Positions 22,500 to 34,400 of a DNA stretch of 64,000 nucleotides are shown here, one piece after another. Origin of the DNA: Acestrorhynchus altus (Eukaryota > Chordata > Actinopteri > Characiformes > Acestrorhynchidae); assembly GCA_034509495.1 (NCBI GenBank), contig CM067506.1:15136528-15200527 (forward strand). Reading direction: 5' to 3'. The notes under the pieces are model-generated. The model searched no databases, was not told the DNA's origin, and was given only the letters and a program-made list of their open reading frames with translations. The position numbers and the translations under genes are program-made. Position 1 is the first letter of the stretch. Every line of letters starts with the position of its first letter.

Positions 22500-23208
22500 T
22501 AAAATGACTTTGTAGGTTTGCAATTGTGGCATACCTTGCCTTCCATTTTTGGTTGGTGAATTGAACAGCGCTCCATGAGATGTTCATAACTTGGGATATT
22601 TTTTTATAACTCAACCTTCTTTACACATCTCTGCAACTTTATCCCTGACCTGTTTGGTATATTCCTTGGTTTTTATCATGCTGTTTCATCATTAATGTTC
22701 TCTCTGAGGCCTTCACAGAACAGCAGTAGCTACACTCCTGAGAATAGATTACACACAGGTGGACTCTATTTACTAATAAGGTCACCTCTGAAGGAAGTTG
22801 GTCACACTGGATATTTTTTACAGGTTTCAGAGCACAGGCAGCTGAATACAAAGGTAAACCACGCTTTTCACATTTTTATTTGTTAAAATTTTTCATTCCT
22901 TCACTCATTGTTGACTTTTTAGTTCACAGTTGCTTTCTATTGTCTATCACATAAAATCTCAATTAAATTACTATGTTTTCTGGACTATAAGCCGCTACTT
23001 TTTTCCATGCTTTAAACCATGTGGCTTATAATGAGGTGCAGCTTTTTCTTCTTATATACAGTATGTTATTTTCCAGTTTTTTAAAAAAAAACTTTGCGGG
23101 TGCAGTTTGTATTCCAGTGCAGCTCATAGTCCGGAAAATACGGTAATTAACATTTGTGAGTGTAACATGGAAAAAATGTGGAAAATGCCAAGGTATATGA
23201 ATACTTCT
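22500..23208 (-). mobile_element. Tc1-like transposon relic (5' coding end and one terminus)
   Basis: The minus strand from 22679 reads MIKTKEYTKQVRDKVAEMCK and then hits stops, matching the helix-turn-helix N terminus of a Tc1-type transposase. The rest of the gene is missing on the low-coordinate side. The flank (ACACAGGTGGACTCTATTTA, AGCTGAATACAAAG) and the right terminus, GTGGAAAATGCCAAGG then TATATGAATACTTC, match the same family as 43267-44480. A smaller element is inserted at about 22969-23146. Not functional. Confidence 0.85.
22969..23146. mobile_element. Small hAT-like non-autonomous element inside Tc1 relic
   Basis: About 178 bp with inverted ends: left CTATGTTTTCTGGACTATAA, right the complement of TTACCGTATTTTCCGGACTA. 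Internal GCCGCTACTTTTTTCCA is shared with short elements common in fish. Removing it rejoins Tc1 text (ATCTCAATTAAATT with AACATTTGTGAGTG). An imperfect duplicate ATTAAATT/ATTAACAT flanks it, compatible with an 8-bp hAT target duplication, but not exact. Confidence 0.7.
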
Positions 23209-23260
23209 TTCCTTCTCTTGTAAAATTGCCATTTTGAAGATTTGAGGTTTTTACACCAAC
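23209..23260 (-). mobile_element. MITE family A end fragment
   Basis: CCTTCTCTTGTAAAATTGCC and ATTTTGAAGATTTGAGG are the reverse complement of the family A left end (CTC/TTCAAAATGGCAA..TTACAGGAGAAGG). It directly abuts the Tc1 relic, as at 43.2-44.5 kb. Confidence 0.5.
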
Positions 23261-25660
23261 ATTTTAATCCAATGTAAACTGTATTCCTACACTGCTTCTG
23301 TGTATGTGTGTGTGTTTAGACTCTCTCTCTTTGATGTGATGCAGTAGGACAGGTGAGGAGTTTGTCTCTCTTTCACACACTTGGGTCACCAGCTTATTTT
23401 CAGTCTCCTTGTCTCTGACTCCCCCATTCTGGAAATATCTCTACTCTTGACCTTTCACCTTTGCTCATAACACACACAAGCACTCTCTTTCCCACACACA
23501 GACACACTGTTTCGGTTGTCACATGACTAATTGAAGAATTAATGTAGTATAGAGGAAATGATTAACAAGTTGAATTGTTACATGACATTGAAAAAGCATA
23601 TGTGCCCCATCAGATTTTTGAGATCTGTTTTATTGCTATTATTCATTAGTGATACATTTTGTGATAGGAGTCTTGCAGATAGAGATTAAGGCTGTCAATT
23701 CTACACTTTATTAATAACATCTTTTTGCCTCCCAATTCAGGTGGTAGTGTAGTGGCATGTGGAACATTATCTTTGCATCATTTGTGCCCATTAATTGGCC
23801 CATGACTGCGAAACGTTAACCAAGTTAAAGATGCTGCATTCCCTTTGTATTTTAAGAAAGAACAATGTTTTATTTTAATTTTCTTTAACATCTTGAAAAT
23901 AACAAAAAAGGAAAAGTCCCAAAGTAAAACTCTGTCATAGATTTAGGAGTTTTAATAAAAGTTAGAGGTATTATTATAAAAGGAACTGGTATTATTTACA
24001 ATGTTGAAAAGTGTGTTTCCTAGCATTCTGCAGTAAGAGTAATTTTGACCAGGGGTGTAGGTTACTATAGTCTGTATTTACTCTAATGTCAAGTGGGAGG
24101 AAATTTAAGAGTACTTAAAATAAAAGGTTTTTTGAATATATATCTGTATAAAATTAAATAATTTTCTCTTTTTTTCTGGAAAACAACTGTGGCACAAACC
24201 CACAGATCCATGTTCCCCTGATTAGTGCATGTTAACCTTCACAGTGACCTTTTCATAAGCCCCTTGATCAGTTTCGTAATCAAGAAGATTATGGGAGAAG
24301 ACTACTTAAAACATTCAACTTCATATTCTGCTTCTTTTAATCATTAGTGATGGCATCCTTATGTTTTTGATTGTCTTCTTGTGTCTTGTACACAATGTAA
24401 TTTTAGCATATAAAGCTAAGAAATAAATCATCACTGTCATGCAATAAAAGTGTATCTTGAATTTTTTTTTCGGGAGACAGTAAAGAACAACCTTCTCATC
24501 TGTCAATCAGCCTTTCTGTTGGTGACTTGATGTTATATGGATTCGGCTGAGTACATACTGAGTAGAACCAAGAGAATTCTGTCCATCAGTCTGCTATGAT
24601 GGCTAACGCATAGGTAGTATTTTAATGGTCATGTGTTGTTCGATTGTCATCTTTACTCTCATCAGTGCTTCACTCTGTGAGCGCTGAGTAATGTTTGGAA
24701 TGCAAAAAACAGCCTCAGTTAGTCAGGCCAGACAGACGACCACAGATTACTCACTGGTGCTCAGTCGCAGAGTTCACTTTTCTAACAGGTAACGCTGGTT
24801 GAAATGGTTCCACTTTTCAGTCTCTTCGAATCTCCCTCTCCCTCCACTTCTCTCATCAACTGACAACCTGTCATGTGGTATCAATTTCTCGCGTGTATTT
24901 AAGAAACTTAAATACTTGGGAGATCCTGAGATGCCACATGGTATTAGAAGTTGAAGATGACAGGAGTCTGGCATGCTGCACAGACAGGCTGTTTACAGTG
25001 ATTTTGCAGTTTGCAGTGAAATGGGAATCATAATACATTTTCCTTCCATCACATGACATATTCCTAAGTGAAACAGGAGATTCAAGTGGAAAATAATATG
25101 GAGGTGGAGCTGAAAATTATGCACTGGGATTTGATTGGCTTGTGGAAAGTGGGTGTTCTAAAACATAAATAGTTGGATTTCATTGCTTTATGTTGCCAAC
25201 CAAATCACTTTCATGTTATTCAGTAAAACAGAACAGCATATCATGGAAATTCACTTTTCCAGATCTAGTCGTTTCAGCATTAGCCAAGCTTGTTTCAAAT
25301 TCTAAACTGCAGATCTAAACAACTGTCTTAATATCGTTCCCCACATGCCAACACCCACTTCTCATCTAAATGTGCCATAGAATACATTTCTTTTCAAGTG
25401 ATCTGTGATGGCTTAATTCAAAATTTGCATGAACTCCTAGAACCTGAGATCTGTACTCTGTGCACACTTACATGCTGATTCTAGGTTTTAAATCTACAGC
25501 GATGAAGCACATAACAAACTACAATAGTTAGGCTATCTAACTAATAACTGACTCATCATTGTGTGACGAATTGTCAGTGAATAATCCAGCTCGAAATTCG
25601 TAATTACAACTTAATTAAATCCCAGTTTATATGACAAAGGAGTCGTCCAGTGCATATTTA
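23261..25660. other. Intergenic stretch
   Basis: AT-rich with short CA-rich patches. Complex unique text at about 24530-25060 might include regulatory sequence but nothing specific was recognised. No coding signal. Confidence 0.4.
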
Positions 25661-25663
25661 CTG

Positions 25664-26650
25664 CTTTGTCCACATGTATATCCTCCACCTGCATAGAGAC
25701 TCTGACTGATCACCAAGAGAGTGGGGCTAATGACATCACTGACCCTGAAATTGGGTTTTAGAGGAATTTGGGAAGGAAGGGACACTTTGGCTGTGTCCAG
25801 AAACCCCAAAGGTTACTGCTTTTTCCTACCAATCGTCCTCCTCTCTTCCATGACCTGGATTTTGTGACACAGCTTGCTGGCTGTCCAGTTACATATGCAG
25901 AAAGTATAATGAGATTGTATTGTTCACTGTATCTCTGCAATGACCAGGAGTTTAATTCACAAATAATGCAATGTTAAATAGCCCGAAATACTATATATGT
26001 GATGCTCTATTCCACAGCTGTGATTGGCTCAGTTCATTAGCAGTCAGCATCATATATGAAAGGGATCACCTGCCCCATTTTCTAAATGCTCCTTCTCTCC
26101 ATTCCTCCTGCATCTGTCTTTCTTCCAGTGTAGGAGAGGAGCAGTAGGTAAGGAGGAAGACGAGAGGAGGAGTAGCAAAAGTTTCTGGACAGCAATAGAT
26201 CTCTTTTTGCTCCAGCAGTGTTCACATTTCAGAATAAAAGTCCTGAGAAAGGATAATACTGACACATAAATAAAAAATAATGAAAGACTTTTAGGCTGTT
26301 TGGTTGTTGTTTTTATTTGGACTACTGTCAAGTATTTTGAAGAACTTCTTTTTATAATTATCCTTGTCAATCTAATTATTCCAGATAACTCAATAATATT
26401 GCACATAACAACTAGTTTAAAAGCACTCTGGATGATCGATTACCAACAGAATGTCTGAGATGTATTATAAATGTATGTAAAGTATACAAACAAATAAAGA
26501 AAGTACATCAATATTTAAATTCTCTCAATTAGTACATATTAAATGTTAAAAAGTTGCCTAGGATCTACTGAAAATAACAATACCTGACTGTCTCCTATAA
26601 ATGCATTTCTGGTTAATTAAAGCATGTCAAACTACAAAAATATCTTACAA
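25664..26650 (+). repeat. Dispersed repeat C, copy 1 (with about 0.45 kb extra)
   Basis: Matches 63478-64000 in the same order and orientation: GTCCACATGTATAT, GATGACATCACTGA-like text, AGAATAAAAGTCCTGAG, TTTATTTGGACTACTGTCAA, GTATTTTGAAGAACT, CACTCTGGATGATCGAT, GAAAATAACAATACCTG and TCCTATAAATGCATTTCT. Copy 1 has roughly 450 bp (about 25750-26190) with no counterpart in copy 2. No coding capacity; element type unknown. Confidence 0.75.
25991..26058. repeat. Short inverted repeat (hairpin)
   Basis: ATATATGTGATGCT at 25992-26005 pairs imperfectly with AGCATCATATATG at 26046-26058 around a 40-bp loop. Lies in the extra segment of repeat C copy 1. Confidence 0.5.
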
Positions 26651-26739
26651 AACTAGAATTCTAGTTAATTAGAAATGGGCTCACACAGCTTTACCAACAA
26701 TACTGAATCTACTGCATCAGTATCCTAGCTGCTTGTTCC

Positions 26740-27020
26740 TGATTAGGGTCGGTTAATCCAGAGCCCACCTGGAGTCATCAGGAGCAAGGCAAGAATACCC
26801 CCTGGACATGGCACCAGTCCAGTACCACAGACACACTCACACCTAGGGTGCATTTTAGCATGGCCAACTCACCTACCATGTGCATTTTTGGGAGGCAGGA
26901 GGAAACCAGAGTACCTGGTAGAAACCTGCACGGACACAGAGAGAACACACCAAACTCCTCACAGACCATGACCCAGTTAGGGATTGAACCCACAACCCCA
27001 GGAGCTGTATGGCACACATA
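26740..27020 (+). repeat. Teleost LINE-tail-like repeat, copy 3 (best preserved)
   Basis: Ordered blocks CCAGAGCCCACCTGGAGTCA, AGGCAAGAATACCCCCTGG, GGCACCAGTCC, CACACTCACACCTAGGGTGC, GGGAGGCAGGAGGAAACCAG, AACACACCAAACTCCTCACA and GATTGAACCCACAACCCC match a repeat found widely in fish. The clade is not certain. Confidence 0.75.
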
Positions 27021-27319
27021 CTAACTGTACTGACATATTCAAAGTCACAGTTATGAGGCCTGGTTGATACAGGAACACATTTTCTGATTTCTGATATTTT
27101 CTGTAATGTATGTAAATTGTGGGAGTGTAAACATAATCAAGACTGATATTAATGGTGTTTTTTTATTATTATTTCTTTTTTATAGTCACATGGTCACTTC
27201 CATGTACTGAACTCTCATTATTCAACTTTAAATGCAGTTTCCATTCTAGGACAAGCTACAAACTGGCTCAGTCGATTCTATTCTGTATATATTCACTATA
27301 AACAAAAAGTTTATACAAT

Positions 27320-27395
27320 AATGAAACATTTTTGGTGCTATATGAAACCCTTTAACCATTAACCAGGCAAACAACCATTTAGAAGAAACATTTAG
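27320..27395. repeat. AAGAACC-type fragment beside AT palindrome
   Basis: Contains TTTTTGGTGCTATATGAAAC and ACCATTTAGAAGAAACATTT, typical wording of short fish inverted-repeat elements, ending at a long (TA)n array. Confidence 0.5.
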
Positions 27396-27397
27396 AT

Positions 27398-27399
<2 letters not shown>

Positions 27400-27484
<85 letters not shown>
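27400..27484. repeat. (TA)n array, 85 bp
   Basis: Near-perfect TA repeat with one AATA phase shift at about 27436. Self-complementary over its whole length. Confidence 0.97.
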
Positions 27485-27486
<2 letters not shown>

Positions 27487-28009
27487 CTTTATTAATGAAC
27501 TAAGAATAAGGTTAATAATGAAATTATGATCTATGTTTAGTTTGCTCAAATACATTAAATTTTATCAAGGTTTTTTGTTATTGCAAGTTGAGATTAATGT
27601 TCCTCTGCAAAGATGGAAAACATTGTCCTGCATTGTCCTGATTTCTGCTAATGCCCTGTGTGGGATTTCAGGCCACAGAGATTTCTTTCACTCTAGTGAT
27701 TATTTTAAGACAATCAAACATGATCCTTTCCCTGTAATCTTGTTTTGGAGCTGATTGGTCAGAATAATCTCACAGCTACATTGCTGATTATCTGATAACC
27801 TAGTGCTGTCATAAGTTCATAACACGTGTGTCTGTCTGATGAGTCTGTGCCTGTGTTTAGAAACACTAAGCTAAGAGTTGGACTGGTGGAAAGAGTTTAG
27901 AGCTGTGAGATGAGGTAGAGTTAACAGAATGAAGAGGTTTAAGCAGGAATTAGTGACTCAGTTTAGACACAACCATTCCATCAAATTCATCTCTCACTGA
28001 ACCTCAGTT

Positions 28010-28310
28010 TCCTTCCATCAGTACATAGGCTTGAAATTGTCTGCTTTTTGTCTCCTGTTGTTGTTGTTTTGTTAACTCTATATTTGCACTATTTATATAT
28101 ATTGTACATTGTAATATAGTCTCTATATTATATATTCTTTATATTTGTATAGTGTTTCTTTACTAAATTATCTCGTTCTACCTTTCTGTACTGTACTTAT
28201 GTTGCGGCTTAATTTCCCTGAGGGAACCCTCCCAAAGGATCAATAAAGTTCAATCCTATCCTATCCTATCCTATCCTATCCTATCCTATCCTATCCTATC
28301 CTCATATCCT
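28010..28310 (+). repeat. LINE 3' tail ending in (CTATC)n
   Basis: AATTTCCCTGAGGGAACCCT, then AAAGGATCAATAAAGTTCAA, then a run of CTATC pentamers to about 28305. This layout (hairpin, ATCAATAAAGT, short tandem tail) is known from 3' ends of fish non-LTR retrotransposons. The same hairpin occurs in reverse at 59490-59545. Confidence 0.75.
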
Positions 28311-28926
28311 ATTTAGATTAGGTAAGTTAGCTACTTCAGCTGAAGCCTAATAAAGTGGGAGGAAGGAACAATTTTCATTCATCTCTTTTCAGGAACATTT
28401 CAAATGAATTTTTTCTCAGTTTTGCCACCATCTGTTTAAAAGGCCATTTTAGGTTTGCCAAATGCCTGATCAATTATGTTGGTGGTAGGTTTTACTCTAT
28501 TAACCCTTGTTAACACTGTGCTGTAAATAACAACTGGTGCCTTAACTTACAATACTAGTTATTTTGCTGAAACAACATTTTGAGTACACTAACAACTTAA
28601 TTCTTGTTCTTTATACTTACTATTAGAAGTTAGGCGTACTCAGAATTTTATTGCATCTCAATTATTAACAGTTAAGATGTTTTGTACAGTGTGGTTGTCA
28701 GCATTAACCACACTTAAGTAATAATTTCTCTGAACGTAGATCAGTAGCCCATTAGCTAATTTTCAATGAAAGAACGTTCTCTTGATTAATCATGTTTTAA
28801 TAAATCTTGATTCATTATTGAGATGAGTGGTAAAATCGAACACAAAGTAATTGTATTCAGTACAATGCAGTTCAACCTCATTTAATTTGTGTATATGTAC
28901 ATTTCTGTATGTTCTATAAATATCCT

Positions 28927-29020
28927 GGTTGCGCCAGGAACGGCATCTGGTGTAAAACTTGTGGCAAAACTATAATGCGGATCAAAAATACGATGATCCG
29001 ATGTGGCGACCCCTAAAGGG
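28927..29020 (+). repeat. Teleost LINE/SINE-tail repeat with TGTGGCGACCCC core
   Basis: GGTTGCGCCAGGAACGGCAT, CTGGTGTAAAACTTGTGGC and GATCCGATGTGGCGACCCCT are a well-known fish repeat 3' region. The usual AAGAAG tail is absent here. Confidence 0.75.
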
Positions 29021-29859
29021 TAAGGATTAGGTTTAGTTTAGGGTTATTCAGTGGCACAGGCAATACAATTACAATAGTTGCCTGGTATCATTCTCTGTTC
29101 AAATCATCAATCATTCAAATCATTCAAATTGAAATATGCAGGATCCCTGAAATGCTCTGTTAGTCACATATGCATGCATTCCTCTTGAGACCAGGATGGC
29201 CTGGAACTGTGCTCCACTCAACTGTACAAGTATACATACACATGGACATGTATTGACCTGCTGGCAGAATTGTGCACATTTCCATGTTTTCTAAAGGATA
29301 CTGGTGTGGTTTATGCAACATTTGATGCATTTGTAACCAATTATCACATTTTATTCATGTAAATTAAAAGTGGTATTTTCATTTTTTACTATGGATAGGT
29401 TTGTTGAGAATCCATATTATGTTTATGTGGATATCCTTTGGTGGAAAATCTTTAATCCGTATATTTATATTGTATATGTGGTTTAATTTAAATTACATTA
29501 AAAATTTACGTTGAGCTCATATTTAGACATATCTTTGCGACAAGACACAAAGCAACATGGAAAGTAACCTGCATAAAGGTCAAGGAAGGGAAGATAAACC
29601 AGATTGAAATGTACCTGATGCAATACAAGACAGCAGCATTTGTTTGGGAATTAGTGCTTTTTTTAGTGTGAGTTGGGCAAGTGTTGTCACAGGGGTGAGC
29701 TTTTTGTAAATGAGTGATTTTATCACATTTCCCCATCCCTTTCTTTCCCCCTCATCCTCACCTTTTCTTTTGACCATGCTGGTGAAATATCAGTAGTGTT
29801 TATGCTCGGGATTAGAACTGAATTGGGCAGAAGCTGGTTGTTGTGTGGAGATGGAGATA

Positions 29860-30030
29860 AGATGGGGGGCTTTGAGCAGAATGGCTGAGGGGGGCTGGGG
29901 CCATGCGCGGGCCCCTCTTATCTTGGCCCCTGCCACAAGCGCTGTATGAAGTTGTTCATGCTAATTAGTCTTGGCAGGAGTAGATTTCACAAGCAGATTT
30001 GGGGACTGGCTCTAGCCATGATGCTAATGC
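29860..30030. promoter_or_regulatory. Candidate conserved non-coding element
   Basis: Complex and GC-richer than the flanks, with CCTCTTATCTTGGCCCC (a GATA-type core in reverse), CATGCTAATTAGTCTTGG and ATGATGCTAATGCAGGG. No coding frame. Role inferred only. Confidence 0.4.
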
Positions 30031-30955
30031 AGGGAGAGATGCTCACTCATGCATGAAGGCACACACATATACACACACATTCTGCTCCATGTCAGCTGCT
30101 TCAATCCCAATATGCACCTAAAACACACATTTAAGAGAAATGCAAGGAAAAAAAAGTGTTACATCATTGTGATGAGTGCTATTGTTTCATTATTCAGGTA
30201 GCCAGGTAATAAAATAGCTCATCATTGTCAGGTTTTAATTTACGTTGTTTTTACACCTGTAAGTATGAGCGCTTGAAATGGAGAGGCCACGTTTGTTATT
30301 TCAAGGTCTTTCATGAAAGTAATCATTTCTCCCTCTTGTTAGCTATCTGTACATAAAGTCAATGTTCGAATCATTTGAAGATAAAACCCTTTGTGACTGT
30401 AAAAGATGCTTTAGAAAGGTACATAACACTTTTATTGATTCATCCATACCAACCCATCCACCCCCTCACCCCCAGTTCTTGCCTTTAGAAGCTGTTTCCA
30501 CAGCATCCTTGTTCTAGGTCCTGTAGATATAGTGGGTGAATTTTATTGACACCTTCACCTTGACACACTCTGCCCTAAGTGAGCACATACTAGACTGAGT
30601 CATCTGACCTTTGCATTAATGGAGTGTCTCCAATATGTGCAAACCCCAAGGACTCCTATTTGAGCTTTCAAATCACATGCATTAAGCATTTTACACACCT
30701 GGATTCCTTTGTAAGTCCTTTTTTAGCAAGAGTGCTTTTGGATTGTCCAAAAAAGCCCATCTTGCAGTCTCCTGCTTCTTCTGTAATGGTTGGAAATGTG
30801 CTAAGACCAGGCCCTAGCTGGTGCCTTAGATTACCTTTATCAGTGCATCTTTACAGGCGTCAGGAGAAATGAGCGTGGAGGTCAGTACTGAGAGCAATTT
30901 TGCCTGATAGGGCCAAACCACTCACTTCCTCTCTCTGACCAGTCCCTAATCTACA
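30031..30955. other. Intergenic stretch, nothing recognised
   Basis: Unique-looking sequence; an 82-codon plus-strand frame at 30624-30872 has no known domain. Confidence 0.45.
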
Positions 30956-30959
30956 GCTT

Positions 30960-31130
30960 GTATTGTTGCTTATCTACCTAACATCAACAGATCAGCCCAA
31001 CAGTGCCTTTCAGTAAGTCAGCTTCTAGCCGCCAGACCAATTAGCACTTCATTAGCCACTCTTAAGAGATGTAAATGCAGTGCGAACAGGGTATGCTGCA
31101 GGCACGGCTAAGCCCCCTCCACTTACCGCA
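30960..31130. promoter_or_regulatory. Candidate conserved non-coding element
   Basis: Complex block with AGACCAATTAGCACTTCATT and GATGTAAATGCAGTGCG, ending just before a GT/GA array. Inference from composition only. Confidence 0.3.
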
Positions 31131-31149
31131 CTGCAGGTGTGAGAAAGTT

Positions 31150-31211
31150 TGTGTGTGTATGTGTGTGTGTGTGTAAGAGAGAGCGAGAGCGAGAGAGCGA
31201 GAGGGAGAGAG
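31150..31211. repeat. Compound (GT)n(GA)n microsatellite
   Basis: GT repeats to 31174, then GA repeats interrupted by GAGCGA units. Confidence 0.95.
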
Positions 31212-31818
31212 TTACATTGTTACAGGGAGTTCTTCATAAGAACTTTATTGAAAATGTGCATGACCTCTATTACCTGAATAGATATAAATACTACCGATTC
31301 CACCAATTCTCATCAATACAACAATACTTATAATATAATCAGTACAAAAACTCCACACAATAGAAATAAATTCAAGCCTTCCTTTTTTTCTGAAAGTGAG
31401 GCAAAACACAGTTGTAGCCTTTACACTTCAGTAGGCCTTACTAGGAGCGAGCACAGTGGATCCCAATAGTGGAATATACTGTGTCCCAAAGGCTGTAAAA
31501 AAAAAGCAGCTCATTCAGGAAGCATTGAGAAAGAGCTGGCCGTTCTGTGACACCAAGTATGAGTTTTCTTAAGAGGTTGAGTGAAATAAATGCCTCAGCT
31601 TCTCCGTGGCCTTTTTGTCTTATTCAGACTTGTATTGCAAGTGACCCTGTGCACAAGTGTTTTCAATATCTCAAGGTAAATCAGATTTCACGTGAAAGAG
31701 AAGGGACAAACGATTCTCTGTGGCTCACTCTCATTATAGAGGAGCCTCTTCAGTTATTGCTCTCACAGGTGACAGCCAGAAAGCAATCATACTATGCGCA
31801 CAGAGAGCTTGCTGGCAA

Positions 31819-31820
31819 AC

Positions 31821-31878
<58 letters not shown>

Positions 31879-31879
31879 A
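31819..31879. repeat. (CA)n microsatellite
   Basis: About 61 bp of CA repeats with minor interruptions at both ends. Confidence 0.97.
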
Positions 31880-32188
31880 ATTGAATTAGGTGTGTGGTGC
31901 TCAAGAGGAAGAATAATCAGCCTGGTCTCAGAATGAATTAGTACATATTTGACTGAAAGACTATTCTCAGGATTCATACAATGTGTACTGAATATAAATC
32001 AAATATCGTATAATGTGAATTAGGACAACTTCTAGCTGTTGTTTCTCAGCATGTGAATAGGATTTACTATTAATCGAAGCTATACTAAGCTATACTGATT
32101 TTTTTTTTCACTGTGGTGACTGGAGCATAACCTTTACTTCTTCCTTTTATCTTTCCACAATAACATGTGGCTGCTGTTACTGAAAACG

Positions 32189-32354
32189 TATGTATTTTCA
32201 AAAATTGGATTTCAGTGGAAGTGGAAAAAATTGTTCCATGTAATTTTGGAGCATTTCTATTGGTCAATTCATCATGCAATATTAATACACTGCAAAGAAT
32301 TTTGTTTTAGATTATGCCAAAAAGTGGGAAAAAATACATATACTAGATACAAGG
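32189..32354 (+). mobile_element. MITE family A copy
   Basis: Left end TATGTATTTTCAAAAATTGG, right end CTAGATACAAGG, with GGAGCATTTCTATTGGTCAA and TTCATCATGCAATATTAATA between, matching the other family A copies. The 150-codon frame over it is spurious. Confidence 0.75.
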
Positions 32355-32939
32355 TTTTTGTCCAAAAGCAACAATATACCTGTCTGATGTTGATGATGGT
32401 CCAGAGGAGGGGCTTCCCTGTTCTCAGCCAATACTGCGATGTGCCACTCACTAGTATGTTTTTATACATATGTGTCACAGCCAGTGCTAATTATACAGGA
32501 ATGTTTGGGCCCGGCCCGCTAATCCGCTCACGCCAATCCACACCACACCCCCACCCTGCCCCCACCTGTACTAGAACAGGACAGGTTGTGGTTCATATCT
32601 GTGGGTTTTTTCCCTGATCAACACCTTACAGGCATGGTGTCAAAGTGCCATCTTGGCTGCTCAGACATGTACAAAGAGTTCTGCGAATCACCCAAAGATC
32701 ACACAGAGATTACAGCATTTCAGAACCCTGAAAGAGATACTATTCAAAAGGACAAGGATTTAGATTTTAATGATAGGCTACTGATATGTGTTCTGCATTG
32801 CACATGGGCCTGAGTGGGTTCACATGAGTTCACACGAAGACTAGTTGTGCTAATCCCCAGAATTTGAGCTTTAAATTGGTCGGTCGGTTTATTTTGGAAG
32901 ACGTTGGTGTTTTTAAGTGCCCCGGCCTCTGTGATTTAA

Positions 32940-33360
32940 TATTCAAAGCAAATTCTCCCAGGCGGTATACAGCTGCCTACTGGAGAAAGATGGACTCAAA
33001 GAAAATGATGCAGTAATATGACAGCTATTGAAGGAAATAACACAGTCAGATGCCCAGCTGAACTTCACTCCATGCATCTCTGGGGTTCCCAGAGAGCTGA
33101 GGGCGCCGCATGGAAACATGGTTGCAAATGCATCCAGCTTCCCCTGCAGAATACAGTTTATCATATTGCATTACACTCTACACCAGTATCCTGCAAACTA
33201 TGCAAAATATCTGCAATATTCATTTGCCTGTGTTCGTATCAGGGAGAATGCAAGAGCAGCAAACTTTTGCTCTGATAGCCCTCGTCACCTGAGTGCTAAT
33301 GGAAGTTTCATGTATGAAGGAGCATTGATCAAAGCAGTTAACTGGTAAGCTGGGAAGAGT
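32940..33360. promoter_or_regulatory. Strong candidate conserved non-coding element
   Basis: About 400 bp of complex, repeat-free sequence. Three overlapping plus-strand frames (longest 33028-33348, 106 codons) and one minus-strand frame are open together, which fits sequence under non-coding constraint or chance better than a gene; none has a recognisable domain. Motif-like text includes GTTGCAAATGCATCC, GCAATATTCATTTGCC and AAGCAGTTAACTGG. Regulatory role is inference. Confidence 0.45.
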
Positions 33361-33404
33361 GGTGTGCTACTGAGAATGAGTACTGCCCAGACACTAATGG
33401 GCAC

Positions 33405-33800
33405 CTACGGTCATGTGAAAAAGTTAGGTCACCTCATGATAAAAACATTTAAATATATTTAAAGATTTGGACATTTGATCTTCATTTTAAGGAGTTGATA
33501 TACTGTAAATAGAAAAGAATACAATAAAATATAATGAATGGAAATGCAATTTTCTTAGGAGGAAAAAAAAAGTTTTTAAAGTTAAATATTTCACAGTCCT
33601 CAGTGTAGAATTCATTCAGCTATGTGATTTTTTAGATTCAGTTTTTGTATAGGTCATTTCACACTTTTCTCAAGCCCCTTCTGATATAATAAAGACCACA
33701 TGGTGATTTCTATAATGAAGAGTTCTCAAGGCCCTTCCGCTGCCTCCTCCAAAGCCCTGGTGGTCTAATAATTTGCAGCTGAGGTGGTGCACCTTAATTC
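33405..33800. mobile_element. Possible Tc1/mariner-type relic
   Basis: GGTCATGTGAAAAAGTTAGG at 33410-33429 resembles the terminal repeat of a non-autonomous Tc1/mariner-type element of vertebrates. No transposase and no matching right end were found. Confidence 0.4.
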
Positions 33801-34400
33801 ATACATTTTAAGTACTAATACGTGTAAAATGATAAATAATAAAACTTTTTCCTCACAAGAAAATTTCAATTATGTGTTATATCACTTCCTGAAAATGTTT
33901 GCCACCTTGTCCAGTGCATGTGTGTGGGGAGGGTGGAAAGGAGAAAGAAAGAGCGAGAGAGAAAGAGAGGGACGGAGCGAGATATGTTTAGAGAATGAGT
34001 AAAGCTCCAAAGACAGGGCAGCTGCAAGTTAGAATGTAATTGCAGGTTTATACTCACAAGTTCACGTATAGCAGCAAGAAAGTTTACTTTAAAACAGTTG
34101 GATGAAAAAATAGCCTCAGATCGTGTGTGCTAACCTACTGTCGCTAGCAACACATTGCTAAGCTTTTGTGATGCTTCTGAATTACACAGCCTTAAATTCA
34201 ATTCTGTACTGTTTCGTTGTATAATGGTATTATTATATGTAGTAAACACAGAGCTTAGGATGAATTTTACACCATATACACTAATTAACAGAACAGGAAA
34301 AAAACCTGAAATAACTAATAGTTTAGGTTTAGATTATTTTGCCTAGCCTTCTGAAGATCAATCCAAAAGCTGAGGTTAGCCTACTTTACCCATTCTACAA

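Noticed and set aside
32165..32617. 150-codon plus-strand frame
   Set aside because: Its first third is a family A transposon copy and the rest has no domain.
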